Positions 34,101 to 42,099 are shown, counted from the first letter of the stretch. The stretch: 50,050 bases of DNA from Clostridia bacterium (GCA_017431005.1 JAFRLY010000060.1:1-50050); one strand, 5' to 3'. Notes: a model not told the origin generated them from the sequence alone. Translations and numbers: made by a program.

Positions 34101-34492
34101 CGGAGCAGGCAAGAATGGAGAAAGTCCGTATGAAGGGGCTGATCGCTGCGGACCAGGACGTGACCCGCGCAATGGACCGGGATATCCGGCCGCTTTCTGT
34201 GGATACCGTGTTCAACCAGGACGGCAGCGTAAGGAAAAACGCGGAGTGGGCGCTTTCGGCCGAAGAGATGGACGGACTCATGGACGCCGCTATGGAGAAG
34301 GCGGCAGAGCTGACGGAGGCGATGCGCTCCGGCGCGATCGCCGCCGAACCCAGCGCGGATCAGGACTTTTCGGTCTGCCGATACTGCGAGTATCTGCCGG
34401 TGTGCCATACGAAAAAGAAGGATGAACGTCTCCTGGACCGGGATATCACCTTCCGGGAGCTGGCCAGAAAAACACGTTGCAAGAACGGATAA
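31166..34492 (+). CDS. addB: Helicase-nuclease subunit AddB-like
   Basis: A 1108-residue protein resembling the AddB subunit of the AddAB (RexAB) complex that resects double-strand breaks for RecA. The C-terminal RecB-like nuclease shows GNFFHAVLDRY near 785, GKIDRID near 895, IIDHKS near 913 and QLQLMIYLKAG near 935. The iron-sulphur cysteines are visible: one in GCPYRHF near 757 and three in CRYCEYLPVC near 1073-1082. The N-terminal Walker A expected in AddB is degenerate (IGSRSGCAWLS, no GKT/S). No addA lies next to it. GGAGGGA supports the ATG. Its 3' end overlaps the promoter of the next gene. Confidence 0.85.
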   Translation: MDTMSVIGSRSGCAWLSVLRAADQYRKNGKRVVVYVPEQLTLQTERDLILGLKLPGLLDMDVVSPSKLRRQVREATGSGTRRALDSLGRVMAVQRAMTERGKELQYYRDMTELPGAVSRLDQALEELRDNGITLEEASEYGKQAGTGAERAKFHDLALIWNRYQELTEERFEDDHTAWSGTIARLGNSGIWQGIALIVYGFDTIRPDLRELLTEAAAYTDSITVTLTMDDEDCRDESIFREQRESVRLMRRELSGKGISCRVTYEHPVRTDRAEEISWLDSMLFADERTPYPGKQTDAVSLYAAESLWHEADNLTETLIRWHQEEGIAWDRMAVALPKETELEGMLLARLRVKGIPFYSNRKEAAAEHGVSRLLLGALRCVRDGMETQSLLTAAGSGFSNLTEDECARLAGYAAAHGIERKRWESPFSQGEDAETAEKIRLRLLQPIQALKAELKEARNAAASLEAVVHFLETEEVWEKLKKREEKLLNRGMYREAVTDRQVWNLMMGLLDQLQGLLGERRASMKELADLLETAVSQAEISGVPESESGVMIGEAGHMLSGELEGLILPCATDGLTAASASGWLTDAERDRLESAVGRPVGLSRERESRMKRFDLYRMLSAPRKKLRISRSLKGEDGTVFQPDALIGFVREIFPDVPEEGGFQGKDVLSDPLTPQAAADGLAEKLSGLSEGETGEIPPAWLQKFAALRMDARYRKLAEQMMRCMLPGGAGRKYSIRPDTARRLFSADRISISRLERYAGCPYRHFMDYGLRPVRKETFSFESDDAGNFFHAVLDRYMRTASAEPEWPDLSGERVDELVSGICAEATKEWEYGPLREDALGIWQGEDYLRRVRHAAGTLTRFAANSDFRTIATEQVFGESEAWPPLILTLRDGTRTAIRGKIDRIDTYENGEGVWLRIIDHKSREKKPDAARMASGEQLQLMIYLKAGMQAFPDAKPAGALYYPVQDQEVDPARPDPEAAEQARMEKVRMKGLIAADQDVTRAMDRDIRPLSVDTVFNQDGSVRKNAEWALSAEEMDGLMDAAMEKAAELTEAMRSGAIAAEPSADQDFSVCRYCEYLPVCHTKKKDERLLDRDITFRELARKTRCKNG

Positions 34493-34505
34493 AATGGCTT
34501 ATAAT
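34477..34505 (+). promoter_or_regulatory. Promoter of the small P-loop gene, inside the end of addB
   Basis: TTGCAA (34477-34482), 17 bases, TATAAT (34500-34505). The -35 box lies in the last codons of addB. Confidence 0.75.
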
Positions 34506-34541
34506 CAAAGAGGCAAAATCTTTTTAAGGGGGCGTATCACC

Positions 34542-34952
34542 ATGATACAGATCATTGCAGGCAAGAAGGGCTCCGGTAAAACGAAGCGGCTGATTGACCT
34601 GACCAATTCCACCGCGAAGGAAGCGGTACATGATGTCATTTTTCTGGATGACGATAATCGCTACATGTTTGACGTGGACCACAAGGTTCGCTTTATCAAT
34701 GCCGCGGAATACCATGTGCATAACGCGGATATGTTTGTAGGTTTTGTCTGCGGAATGCTGTCCTCCAACTTTGATGTTGGAACGGTTTTCGTGGATGCCT
34801 TCCTGAAGCTGGCGCATACTGAGCTGGCGGACTGCGAACCGATTGTGAAAGCGCTGGACGAGCTGGGCCGCAAGCAGAACGTGAACTTTGTGCTGAGCCT
34901 GAGCGCCGATCCTGATGAGCTTCCCGTGTTCATGAAGGGTTATCTGATCTGA
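34542..34952 (+). CDS. Conserved P-loop protein, function unknown
   Basis: A 136-residue protein with a clear Walker A, AGKKGSGKT, at residues 5-13, followed by VIFLDDDNRYMFDVDHKVRF near 31-50 and a FVDAFLKLAH stretch near 86 that could act as Walker B. It resembles small Clostridial ATPase-fold proteins, sometimes loosely called twitching motility protein, with no known role. AAGGGGG precedes the ATG. It has its own promoter and a hairpin terminator, so it is monocistronic. Confidence 0.75.
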   Translation: MIQIIAGKKGSGKTKRLIDLTNSTAKEAVHDVIFLDDDNRYMFDVDHKVRFINAAEYHVHNADMFVGFVCGMLSSNFDVGTVFVDAFLKLAHTELADCEPIVKALDELGRKQNVNFVLSLSADPDELPVFMKGYLI

Positions 34953-34973
34953 GATATCCGATAAAATATATAC

Positions 34974-35004
34974 AGAGGGCGGCGGATGAAAGTCGCCCTC
35001 TTTC
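34974..35004 (+). terminator. Terminator after the P-loop gene
   Basis: AGAGGGCG (34974-34981) pairs with CGCCCTCT (34994-35001), then TTCTG. The T tract is short, so some read-through into thrC is possible; no convincing promoter is seen directly before thrC. Confidence 0.6.
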
Positions 35005-35070
35005 TGAAATAATTCCCCGGACCGGAGCGCTGACGGCAGCCGGATTCAGGGTCAACGGAAGGTGAGAAGC

Positions 35071-36561
35071 ATGTCTTTTTTCTCCACCAGAGGAGGAAAT
35101 GTGGTGACGGCCAGCCAGGCGATTCTCAGGGGTCTGGCGCCGGACGGGGGACTTTATGTACCGACGATTTTCCCGACGGTATCTTCCCGGCAGATTTCGC
35201 AGATGACCGATATGTCTTATGAGCAGCGGGCTGCGGTGATTCTGGAACGCTATCTGGAAGACTATTCCATGAAGGAAATCACCGGCGCGGTTCAGGCAGC
35301 CTACAGCCGGGAACGGTTCGATGATCCTGCTGTTGCTCCCGTCAGAAAGCTGGATGCCTCCACCTGGGTGATGGAGCTGTTTCACGGGCCGACGCTGGCC
35401 TTCAAGGATATGGCGCTTCAGCTGCTGCCTCATCTGACACGGCTGGCGGCGGAAAAAAACGGGGAAACGAAGGAAGTCAGCATTCTGGTGGCAACCAGCG
35501 GGGATACCGGCAAGGCTGCGCTGGAGGGCTTCAGGGATGTCGCAGGCACCAGCTGCACGGTGTTCTATCCGCTGGAGGGCGTCAGCGATATTCAGAAACT
35601 GCAGATGATGACCACCGGGGGAAACAATACGCATGTAATCGCGGTGCGCGGCAACTTTGACGACGCGCAGACCGGCGTCAAGGAACTCTTCGCATCAGAG
35701 GCGTTTGTCAGGGCCATGGCGGAAAAAGGGAAGGTCCTTTCCTCCGCCAACAGTATCAATTTCGGCAGGCTGGCACCGCAGATTGTCTATTACTTCTCAG
35801 CTTATGCGGATCTGATCAGCCAGGGAGCGATCCGGCCGGGCGAAGCCGTCAACTTCTGTGTGCCGACCGGAAACTTCGGAAACATTCTGGCGGGCTTCTA
35901 TGCCCGGAATATGGGCCTTCCGGTGAACCGGCTGATCTGTGCCAGCAACCGGAACAAGGTGCTGACGGATTTCTTCCATGACGGGCGTTATTCCGTCCTT
36001 CGCACCTTCTTCAAAACCATCAGCCCGAGCATGGATATCCTGGTATCCTCCAACCTGGAGCGGCTGATTTACGAAGCAGCGGACCGGGACGGGGAACTGG
36101 TCAGAACCTGGATGAGGCAGCTTAAGGAATGCGGCAGCTATTCCGTCGGCGAGCAGCGCAGAGACTGGATCGACAGCGTGTTCTGGGGAGAATGCGCGGA
36201 CGACGTGGAAACGCTGCGTGAAATCGGACTCCGGTTCCAGCAGGACCATTACCTGATGGATCCGCATACAGCCGTAGCCGGCCATGTGCTCCGCCAGTAC
36301 CGGCGCAGAACCAACGATACGACACCGTGCGTGATCGTATCCACCGCCAGTCCCTACAAGTTCGCGGCGGATGTGCTCCGGGGCGTGAAAGGCGAACGGG
36401 AGGTCGCGTCCCAGGACGCGTTCGCTGCCAGCGAGGAGCTGGAGAAGCTGACAGGCGTGCCGATGCCTGCTCAGGTGCGCGAGCTCCGGAATCTGCCGGT
36501 GCGACATACGGCGGTCTGCGACAGGGACGGGATGGGTCAGGCCGTGCTGGAAGCTTTTTGA
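35071..36561 (+). CDS. thrC: Threonine synthase
   Basis: PLP enzyme converting O-phosphohomoserine to threonine. The 496-residue protein has the N-terminal pattern FFSTRGGNVVTASQAILRGLAPDGGLYVP, the PLP-lysine motif ELFHGPTLAFKDMALQLL near 108-125 and the phosphate loop TSGDTGKAALEG near 147. This is the long, E. coli/yeast-like type of threonine synthase. ATG 35071 is preferred over the in-frame GTG at 35062, given GGAAGGTGAG upstream. No other threonine genes are adjacent. Confidence 0.95.
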   Translation: MSFFSTRGGNVVTASQAILRGLAPDGGLYVPTIFPTVSSRQISQMTDMSYEQRAAVILERYLEDYSMKEITGAVQAAYSRERFDDPAVAPVRKLDASTWVMELFHGPTLAFKDMALQLLPHLTRLAAEKNGETKEVSILVATSGDTGKAALEGFRDVAGTSCTVFYPLEGVSDIQKLQMMTTGGNNTHVIAVRGNFDDAQTGVKELFASEAFVRAMAEKGKVLSSANSINFGRLAPQIVYYFSAYADLISQGAIRPGEAVNFCVPTGNFGNILAGFYARNMGLPVNRLICASNRNKVLTDFFHDGRYSVLRTFFKTISPSMDILVSSNLERLIYEAADRDGELVRTWMRQLKECGSYSVGEQRRDWIDSVFWGECADDVETLREIGLRFQQDHYLMDPHTAVAGHVLRQYRRRTNDTTPCVIVSTASPYKFAADVLRGVKGEREVASQDAFAASEELEKLTGVPMPAQVRELRNLPVRHTAVCDRDGMGQAVLEAF

Positions 36562-36571
36562 CATTTTTTCT

Positions 36572-36599
36572 TTGCAAATCGGGCGGAGTATGATAAAAT
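36572..36599 (+). promoter_or_regulatory. Promoter of pepP-efp
   Basis: TTGCAA (36572-36577), 16 bases, TAAAAT (36594-36599). A TTGACA also occurs at 36558-36563 overlapping the thrC stop, but too far from the -10. The leader contains a small hairpin, TGTGCC (36609-36614) with GGCACA (36621-36626). Confidence 0.6.
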
Positions 36600-36644
36600 G
36601 CCCACGGATGTGCCTGAACGGGCACACCGGAAAGGCGTGATGGA

Positions 36645-37718
36645 ATGACAGCTGCAGAGCGGCTGACGGAAATGCTCCATATGGGCCCCGGCCAGGGCGT
36701 TGTGGTGCATGATCCTTCAAACATGTTTTATCTGACGGAAGGATATACCGGAGAAGGAATGGTATATATTTCCGCTCAGAAACGGGTGATTATCACTGAC
36801 TTCCGCTACACGGAGCAGGCGGGGCGCCAGGCTCCCGGCTTCATGGCAGTGGAGATCAGCAGCGGAAAGAACCATAATCAATGGCTGTCTGAGCTTGTAC
36901 ATGCTGACGGTGTGACGGAGCTCCGGGTGGAGACGAATTACCTTTCCGTTGATACCTTCGGCATGCTGAAGGACGCTGTCGGCGAGGACGTTTCCTTTGC
37001 TCCGCTGAACAAAGCGCCGCAGAAGATCAGAGAAATCAAAACCCCCGCTGAGATTGTGACCATGCGGAAGGCGGCGGATATCACCACGGAAGCCTTTAAC
37101 GCCATTCTTCCCAAAATCCGGGAAGGCATGACGGAGAAGGAGCTGCAGATTGAACTGGATTTCACGATGCTCCGGCTCGGAGCGGACGGCAATGCCTTCA
37201 ATACGATCATTGCCTCCGGCGTAAACGGGAGTCTGCCTCATGCGGTGCCCGGCCAGAAGAAAATCCAGAAGGGCGATATGATCACCATGGATTTCGGCGC
37301 AAAAGTGGGCGGCTACTGCAGCGATATGACCCGGACGGTTTCCCTGGGGCAGCCCGGTGAGGAGATGCGCCGGATCTATGATACTGTCTACAGAGCGCAG
37401 TGCATGTGCGAGGATGCCCTGGCTGCCGGAAAGAACTGCGCGGAGATCGACAAGCTTGCCCGGGACTACATTGATGCCAGAGGCTATGAGGGCAGGTTCG
37501 GGCACGGACTTGGCCATTCGGTCGGAATCGATATTCACGAGGAGCCCCGGCTGAGCCAGAAATGCCACGAGATCCTGCAGGCCGGCGTCGTGATTACAGT
37601 GGAGCCCGGTGTGTATGTCCCCGGCCTGGGAGGCGTACGGATTGAAAACACGTGTCTGGTTAAGGAAAACGGCAGCGTCCCGCTGACGACAGCGGATAAG
37701 CAGCTAATCATCCTGTAA
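36645..37718 (+). CDS. pepP: Xaa-Pro aminopeptidase, M24 family
   Basis: A 357-residue metallopeptidase that removes N-terminal residues before proline. The N-terminal creatinase-like domain is followed by the pita-bread domain with five metal ligands in their motifs: Asp in MDFGAKVGG, Asp in [10 protein letters not shown], His in GHGLGHSVG, Glu in [10 protein letters not shown], and Glu in VRIENTCLV. The size fits the short cytosolic type. The ribosome site is weak (AAAGG at a long distance). The link to efp downstream (35 bases) is common in Firmicutes. Confidence 0.92.
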   Translation: MTAAERLTEMLHMGPGQGVVVHDPSNMFYLTEGYTGEGMVYISAQKRVIITDFRYTEQAGRQAPGFMAVEISSGKNHNQWLSELVHADGVTELRVETNYLSVDTFGMLKDAVGEDVSFAPLNKAPQKIREIKTPAEIVTMRKAADITTEAFNAILPKIREGMTEKELQIELDFTMLRLGADGNAFNTIIASGVNGSLPHAVPGQKKIQKGDMITMDFGAKVGGYCSDMTRTVSLGQPGEEMRRIYDTVYRAQCMCEDALAAGKNCAEIDKLARDYIDARGYEGRFGHGLGHSVGIDIHEEPRLSQKCHEILQAGVVITVEPGVYVPGLGGVRIENTCLVKENGSVPLTTADKQLIIL

Positions 37719-37753
37719 ATATCCGGAAGTTTAAAAATGGAGGAGAGAGAACT

Positions 37754-38311
37754 ATGATTACCGCTGGCGATTTCAAAAAAGGCATTACCATCGAGTGGGA
37801 CGGCGGCGTCTGGAACATCGTTGACTTCCAGCACGTGAAACCCGGCAAGGGCGCTGCCTTCGTACGGACCAAGATCAAGAACGTCATGACCGGCGCCGTT
37901 GTGGAACGCAGCTTCAACCCCACGGACAAGATGCCCAAGGCGATCATTGAAACCAAAGAGATGCAGTATGTCTATAATGACGGCGATCTCTACTACTTTA
38001 TGGACACTGAATCCTATGAACAGCTGCCGCTGAGCAAGGATCAGGTGGAAGACGCCATTCCCTTCGTCAAGGAAGGCACCAATGTGACCGTGCGCTTCTT
38101 CAAGGGCAGCGCGTTCTCCGTTGAAGCCCCGAACTTCGTGGTGCTCGAGGTGACGGACACCGAGCCCGGATTTGCCGGCGACACCGCGTCCAACACCTAC
38201 AAGCCCGCGACGCTGGAAACCGGGTTCAGCCTGCAGGTGCCGCTGTTCATCAACACCGGCGACAAGATTCAGATTGACACCCGTTCAGGCGAATATCTGA
38301 AGCGCGCCTGA
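37754..38311 (+). CDS. efp: Translation elongation factor P
   Basis: Binds ribosomes stalled at consecutive prolines and promotes peptide bond formation. The 185-residue length is exact for the family. The three beta-barrel domains are recognisable: KOW-like N-domain with the tip loop PGKGAAFVR (Lys32 is the site modified in many bacteria), a middle OB fold, and the C-terminal OB fold ending [16 protein letters not shown]. No modification gene is in the window. TGGAGGAGAG precedes the ATG. Confidence 0.98.
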   Translation: MITAGDFKKGITIEWDGGVWNIVDFQHVKPGKGAAFVRTKIKNVMTGAVVERSFNPTDKMPKAIIETKEMQYVYNDGDLYYFMDTESYEQLPLSKDQVEDAIPFVKEGTNVTVRFFKGSAFSVEAPNFVVLEVTDTEPGFAGDTASNTYKPATLETGFSLQVPLFINTGDKIQIDTRSGEYLKRA

Positions 38312-38340
38312 TTTCCCGACACTGCCGGAGGTTTTTCGAT

Positions 38341-38799
38341 ATGAGCAAACTGACAGACAGGATCAGTTATCTGCAGGGCCTTGCGGAAGGCATGAAGCTG
38401 AATCCTGAAAAGGATTCCCATAAGCTGATTCTCGGCATGCTGGAAGTGCTGGGGGATATCGGCGATGCCTTTGACGCGCTGGCGGAAGCGCACGGCGAAC
38501 TGAACGACTATGTCGAGAGTATCGACGAGGATCTGGCGGATCTGGAAGCGAATCTCTACGACGAGGCGGAAGAAACCTGCGACGGCGACTGCGAAAACTG
38601 CGACGATGAGGAATGCGAATACAGCGCGAATGAAATGCTGTATGAATGCCCTCATTGCGGAGCCGAAATCGAAATCGATCCGGATCAGGATGATTTTGAT
38701 GAAGACGCGCTCTGCCCTCATTGCGGGAAATCCCTTTTTCCTGAGCTGCCCGAGGAAGTGGACGGCGATCCGGAAGAAGCAGAAGGTCCGGAAGAATAA
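38341..38799 (+). CDS. CD1247-like domain and zinc-ribbon protein
   Basis: A 152-residue acidic protein. Residues 1-75 form a helical domain (MSKLTDRISYLQGLAEGMKL ... ESIDEDLADLE) like the N-terminal domain of Clostridial CD1247-type proteins. Then comes a Cys/Asp-rich stretch (CDGDCENCDDEEC) and a CPHC...CPHC zinc ribbon at about 103-130, with an acidic end. Function unknown. GGAGG at 38327-38331 supports the ATG. It follows efp in 29 bases and probably ends the transcript at the terminator 38818-38842. The middle Cys cluster could bind extra metal. Confidence 0.8.
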   Translation: MSKLTDRISYLQGLAEGMKLNPEKDSHKLILGMLEVLGDIGDAFDALAEAHGELNDYVESIDEDLADLEANLYDEAEETCDGDCENCDDEECEYSANEMLYECPHCGAEIEIDPDQDDFDEDALCPHCGKSLFPELPEEVDGDPEEAEGPEE

Positions 38800-38817
38800 G
38801 CAGAGATCATTTATAAG

Positions 38818-38842
38818 GCTGCCTGAACAGGGCAGCTTTTTT
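38818..38842 (+). terminator. Terminator after the pepP-efp unit
   Basis: GCTGCC (38818-38823) with GGCAGC (38831-38836), extended by AA/TT pairs, then six T. Textbook intrinsic terminator. Confidence 0.85.
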
Positions 38843-38895
38843 CTGTCCCTGCACTGAAGACAATCTGAATCCTGCGTGAAGAAGCGGAGTCCGCC

Positions 38896-38924
38896 TTGCC
38901 CTGAAGAGGCCGGACGGCTATAAT
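38896..38924 (+). promoter_or_regulatory. Promoter of the glycosyltransferase gene
   Basis: TTGCCC (38896-38901), 17 bases, TATAAT (38919-38924), about 41 bases before the TTG start codon. Confidence 0.65.
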
Positions 38925-38964
38925 ATGTATATAAGACTGGAAAAGCCTGAAGGGGAGGATCAGA

Positions 38965-39984
38965 TTGTCAGAGGCGAAACCGATCCTGTGGATCGTGATA
39001 CCATGCTATAATGAGGAAGCGGTGCTGCCGGTAACCGCCCCGATGTTTCTGAAAAAGCTGGAGGAGTTGGCAGCGGCCGGCCGGATCAGTGAGGGCAGCA
39101 GGATCCTCTTCGTGGATGACGGCTCCGCGGATGCCACCTGGAATATTATCCGGGATCTGGCCGGGAAGGATGAGCGTTATCTCGGAATTCAGCAGAGCCG
39201 CAACCGCGGGCACCAGAACGCGGTGCTGGCCGGTCTGATGGAAGCCAAGGACCGGTGTGATATCACCATTTCCATCGACTGCGACGGCCAGGATGACCTG
39301 AACGCCATGGATGAAATGACGGATGCGTACTGGCAGGGATATGAGGTCGTCTACGGCGTCCGGTCTCAGCGGAAAACCGACACCTGGTTCAAACGGGTTA
39401 CGGCGGAAGGCTTTTACCGACTGATGAAGGTTCTGGGCGCAGAGGTTGTGTTCAACCACGCTGATTACCGCCTGATTTCAAGCCGGGTGCTGCAGAGCTT
39501 TGCAGATTTTGAAGAGGTGAATATTTTCCTGCGTGGGCTGATCCCGCTGGTGGGGTATCCCAGCACATCTGTCTACTATGAGCGTACTGAACGGCTGGCC
39601 GGAAAGAGCCACTATCCGCTGAGGAAAATGATCGCCCTGGCACTGAACGGCATTACCAGTCTGTCGGTCAAGCCGATTACACTGATAACCGGCAGCGGCG
39701 TCGCCTTCAGCCTGCTGGGGATTGCGGCCATGATCTGGGCAGTGGTTGAGGCCTTTCAGGGAAAGACGGTGGCCGGCTGGGCATCCCTGGTGTGCATCGT
39801 CTGTCTGCTGGGCGGAATTCAGCTGATCAGCCTTGGTATTATCGGGCAATATATCGGGAAAACGTACCTGGAAACCAAACACAGGCCCCGGTACATCATC
39901 AGCCAGCGCACCTGGGAACCCAGGCAGCGGGTATGGCTGGAGGATGAAAAGACAATTGACGGGGAAACGCAGAAACAGGTATAA
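38965..39984 (+). CDS. Glycosyltransferase family 2, GtrB/DPM-like
   Basis: A 339-residue membrane-bound transferase that likely charges undecaprenyl phosphate with a sugar. The GT2 fold shows IPCYNEEAVLP near 12, FVDDGSADAT near 51 and ISIDCDGQDD near 98 (metal-binding acidic motif). Two transmembrane helices follow at about 233-255 and 268-292, then a short cytoplasmic end with TYLETKHRPRY. The start is a TTG at 38965 with AGGGGAGG at 38950-38957; no ATG fits the N-terminus. Its last codons overlap the promoter of the next gene. Confidence 0.88.
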   Translation: MSEAKPILWIVIPCYNEEAVLPVTAPMFLKKLEELAAAGRISEGSRILFVDDGSADATWNIIRDLAGKDERYLGIQQSRNRGHQNAVLAGLMEAKDRCDITISIDCDGQDDLNAMDEMTDAYWQGYEVVYGVRSQRKTDTWFKRVTAEGFYRLMKVLGAEVVFNHADYRLISSRVLQSFADFEEVNIFLRGLIPLVGYPSTSVYYERTERLAGKSHYPLRKMIALALNGITSLSVKPITLITGSGVAFSLLGIAAMIWAVVEAFQGKTVAGWASLVCIVCLLGGIQLISLGIIGQYIGKTYLETKHRPRYIISQRTWEPRQRVWLEDEKTIDGETQKQV

Positions 39985-39985
39985 T
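39956..39985 (+). promoter_or_regulatory. Promoter of the coiled-coil gene, over the GT2 stop codon
   Basis: TTGACG (39956-39961), 18 bases, TATAAT (39980-39985). The -10 box contains the stop codon of the glycosyltransferase, so initiation and upstream transcription can interfere. Confidence 0.65.
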
Positions 39986-40036
39986 ATCCGCAGAGACAAC
40001 AAATCATCAATATCATACAGAAAGGAAGAGCGCGGT

Positions 40037-40861
40037 ATGTTCGGAGGAAAAAAACTGCAGGAAGCCAATGCTCAGCTGGATGCACTGAGGAGAGAACTGG
40101 ACCGGGAAAAAAGCGCCCGGGCAGAAGCTGAAAAGCTGCTGTCCAACGTACGGAGCAAGGTGAGCGAGCTGGAGGCGAAGCTGAAGGATACTGATCTGGA
40201 GCAGCTGAAGGAAAAGGCAAAGGAAAGTATCGCGGAATACGAAGGCCTTAAGGACCTGTATTCCCGTAAAATCAGTGATTTTGACAACAGCAGGGAAGAG
40301 CAGGAACAGGCCTTCGCCCGGGAAGCGGCCCTGCAGCGGCACAGCCTGGAAAACGAAATCCGGGACAACCGGCAGGCCAATCAGGATTTCGTGGCCAGCA
40401 CAGTGAAGACCTTCAGTGAAAGCTACAACTATTATCTGAACCAGATCAAGACCCTGATGGACGCTCTCGGAAATGTGGCGGCACGCACCGGCAGCGCGCT
40501 GTTTGAAGCCGGAAACGGTGATCTGAAGGAGCATTTCGGACTTCAGATGGTGGAGGAGCTGAAATCCGGCCTGGACGGCATGCAGAATGAAGCAGGGGAC
40601 CGCATTCTGATCGGCGCGGCCGAGGAAGCCCCCGCGGCGGCTGAGGAAGCAGCTGAATGCTGTGAGGAGACTGCGGAATGCTGCTGTGAGGAAGCAGAGA
40701 AAGCTGCGGAATGCTGCTGCGAAGAAGTGAAGGAAGCCGCGGAAGAAGCAGCCGAGGAAACAGCTGAAGCCGCGGAATGCTGCTGTGAGGAAGTGAAGGA
40801 AGCTGCCGGGGAAGCTGCAGAGGAAATCGCTGAAGCAGCGGAGGAACTCACGGAAGGCTGA
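40037..40861 (+). CDS. Coiled-coil protein with Cys-rich 11-residue tail repeats
   Basis: A 274-residue protein of unknown function. Residues 4-125 are predicted long coiled coil (heptads of Leu, Ala, Lys, Glu), 126-190 a mixed region with Tyr and Phe (SESYNYYLNQIKTLMDALG), and 206-274 a Glu/Ala/Cys tail. Cysteines occur as a pair at 208-209 and as CCC triplets at 215-217, 226-228 and 248-250. No signal peptide or transmembrane helix is present. AAAGGAAGAG precedes ATG 40037. It has its own promoter and a terminator. A filament or scaffold role is conceivable but unproven. Confidence 0.75.
   Translation: MFGGKKLQEANAQLDALRRELDREKSARAEAEKLLSNVRSKVSELEAKLKDTDLEQLKEKAKESIAEYEGLKDLYSRKISDFDNSREEQEQAFAREAALQRHSLENEIRDNRQANQDFVASTVKTFSESYNYYLNQIKTLMDALGNVAARTGSALFEAGNGDLKEHFGLQMVEELKSGLDGMQNEAGDRILIGAAEEAPAAAEEAAECCEETAECCCEEAEKAAECCCEEVKEAAEEAAEETAEAAECCCEEVKEAAGEAAEEIAEAAEELTEG
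40676..40840 (+). repeat. Five 33-base coding repeats (11-residue units)
   Basis: Five consecutive 33-base units encode 11-residue units: ECCCEEAEKAA, ECCCEEVKEAA, EEAAEETAEAA, ECCCEEVKEAA and GEAAEEIAEAA. Three carry CCC at the same place. Codons vary between units (TGCTGCTGT and TGCTGCTGC), so the pattern is kept at the protein level. Confidence 0.85.
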
Positions 40862-40893
40862 AACCTTACCCTGCACTGAACAGGAGAAATATT

Positions 40894-40922
40894 CCCGTGC
40901 CGTTGACCGGCACGGGATTTTC
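40894..40922 (+). terminator. Terminator after the coiled-coil gene
   Basis: CCCGTGCCG (40894-40902) pairs with CGGCACGGG (40908-40916), loop TTGAC, then ATTTTC. It lies between converging genes. Confidence 0.7.
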
Positions 40923-40949
40923 GTTTGCAGCCGGAATTCCTGCTTTGTC

Positions 40950-41840
40950 TTATCGCATCTGCGGCCGGTTGATATTGACACTGGGTTCGCCTTTGCGGAT
41001 CTCGCTGGGAGTAACTCCGAACTTTCTGCGGAACAGGCGGCTGAAGTAGAAAGGGTCGTTGAAGCCGTATTCCGCGGCGGCTTCCCGAACGGTGTACCGG
41101 CCGGTCCGCAGCGCCTCATAAGCCAGGTTCAGCTTTCGGTCGGACTGGTACTCGTGGAAACTCTTTCCCATCATTTTCCGGAAACGGGCGGAAAAGACGC
41201 GCTCGCTCATACCGGCTATTTCAGCAGCCTCGCTCAGGGAATAGAGGCGGTTCGGATTCCGGTTCAGGACATTCAGCAGATCCATAATCCAGTCTTCAGC
41301 CTGCGGCGCAGCGTTACGGGCAATGGAGGACAGCTCGTTCAGAATCGCGTTCAGCAGAATGTTCAGCAGTCTGTCGCGGTCCTCCCGGTGCCCCCAGTAA
41401 ACCTGCACCACGTTCCGGAACAAATCGTTCATTTCGTTTTTCAGCCCGCAATGGGTCAGCGTCCCCACACAGAAGGTATTCCCGGTGGCAAAAAGGCGGG
41501 CCTCCGCACCGGTCAGCTCGGTCTTCAGGCGGTCTTCCTTTTCCCGGTTGAAATGAATGAACATATTCCGGGATCCTACCGTGCAGGGAGCGGTTCCCCA
41601 GTGATGGCTGCCCGCGCGCAGCAGGATGACGTCTCCTGCTTTCAGATTATAGACGTCGTTGTCCTGGGCAACCTGCCAGCTGCCTTCCAGAATATACATC
41701 AGGTCATGCTCCTCCAGCACCCGGTCCACATGGTATTCCGGGGTTGGATAGTAATTCGTGCCGCAGAGCAGGACCCTGCGGCTGCCGGTGAATGAAAAAA
41801 GATCGTATTTCATGCCGGTCAATCCTTCCTGAAAATCCAT
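40950..41840 (-). CDS. AraC family regulator of the sugar locus
   Basis: A 296-residue regulator with an N-terminal cupin (EYHVDRVLEEHDLMYILEGSWQV ... AGDVILLRAGSHH, about 35-80) and two C-terminal helix-turn-helix motifs (LSEAAEIAGMSERVFSARFRKMMGKSF near 203 and REAAAEYGFNDPFYFSRLFRRKFGVTPSEIRK near 250). It is divergent from the solute-binding protein operon, the usual layout for a sugar-activated regulator. ATG 41840 has AGGAAA six bases upstream; ATG 41813 (MKYDLFSF) with AGGAAGGA upstream is a real alternative. Confidence 0.9.
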   Translation of the reverse strand: MDFQEGLTGMKYDLFSFTGSRRVLLCGTNYYPTPEYHVDRVLEEHDLMYILEGSWQVAQDNDVYNLKAGDVILLRAGSHHWGTAPCTVGSRNMFIHFNREKEDRLKTELTGAEARLFATGNTFCVGTLTHCGLKNEMNDLFRNVVQVYWGHREDRDRLLNILLNAILNELSSIARNAAPQAEDWIMDLLNVLNRNPNRLYSLSEAAEIAGMSERVFSARFRKMMGKSFHEYQSDRKLNLAYEALRTGRYTVREAAAEYGFNDPFYFSRLFRRKFGVTPSEIRKGEPSVNINRPQMR

Positions 41841-41872
41841 GTATTTTCCTGATTATCCATGAAAGCATAGAT

Positions 41873-41901
41873 ATTTTATCTGCTTCTTTCGTAAAAAACA
41901 A
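41873..41901 (-). promoter_or_regulatory. Promoter of the araC-type gene
   Basis: On the minus strand TTGTTT (complement of 41896-41901), 17 bases, TAAAAT (complement of 41873-41878), about 32 bases upstream of the ATG at 41840. Confidence 0.55.
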
Positions 41902-41912
41902 GAGGAAACAAA

Positions 41913-41942
41913 GAATTTTACCGATTAAAAAGTCTGTATAAT
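41913..41942 (+). promoter_or_regulatory. Activator-dependent promoter of the sugar-uptake operon
   Basis: A perfect TATAAT (41937-41942) has no recognisable -35 at 16-18 bases (AATTTT or similar). Together with a divergent AraC gene this suggests activation by that protein. The leader is long (about 150 bases) and ends in a hairpin, CCGCCCG (42059-42065) with CGGGCGG (42068-42074), just before the ribosome site. Confidence 0.5.
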
Positions 41943-42099
41943 TTGGGACAAATAACATATCCTGTAAAAAATATTATTGAATTGCTCCGTTTTTCACATT
42001 ATTTCCGGGAATTCCATGGCGGCAGCAACCTCCAAAATGTAAAATGTAACCAGAACATCCGCCCGGACGGGCGGAAAAATAAATAAGGAGGAACTGTCT

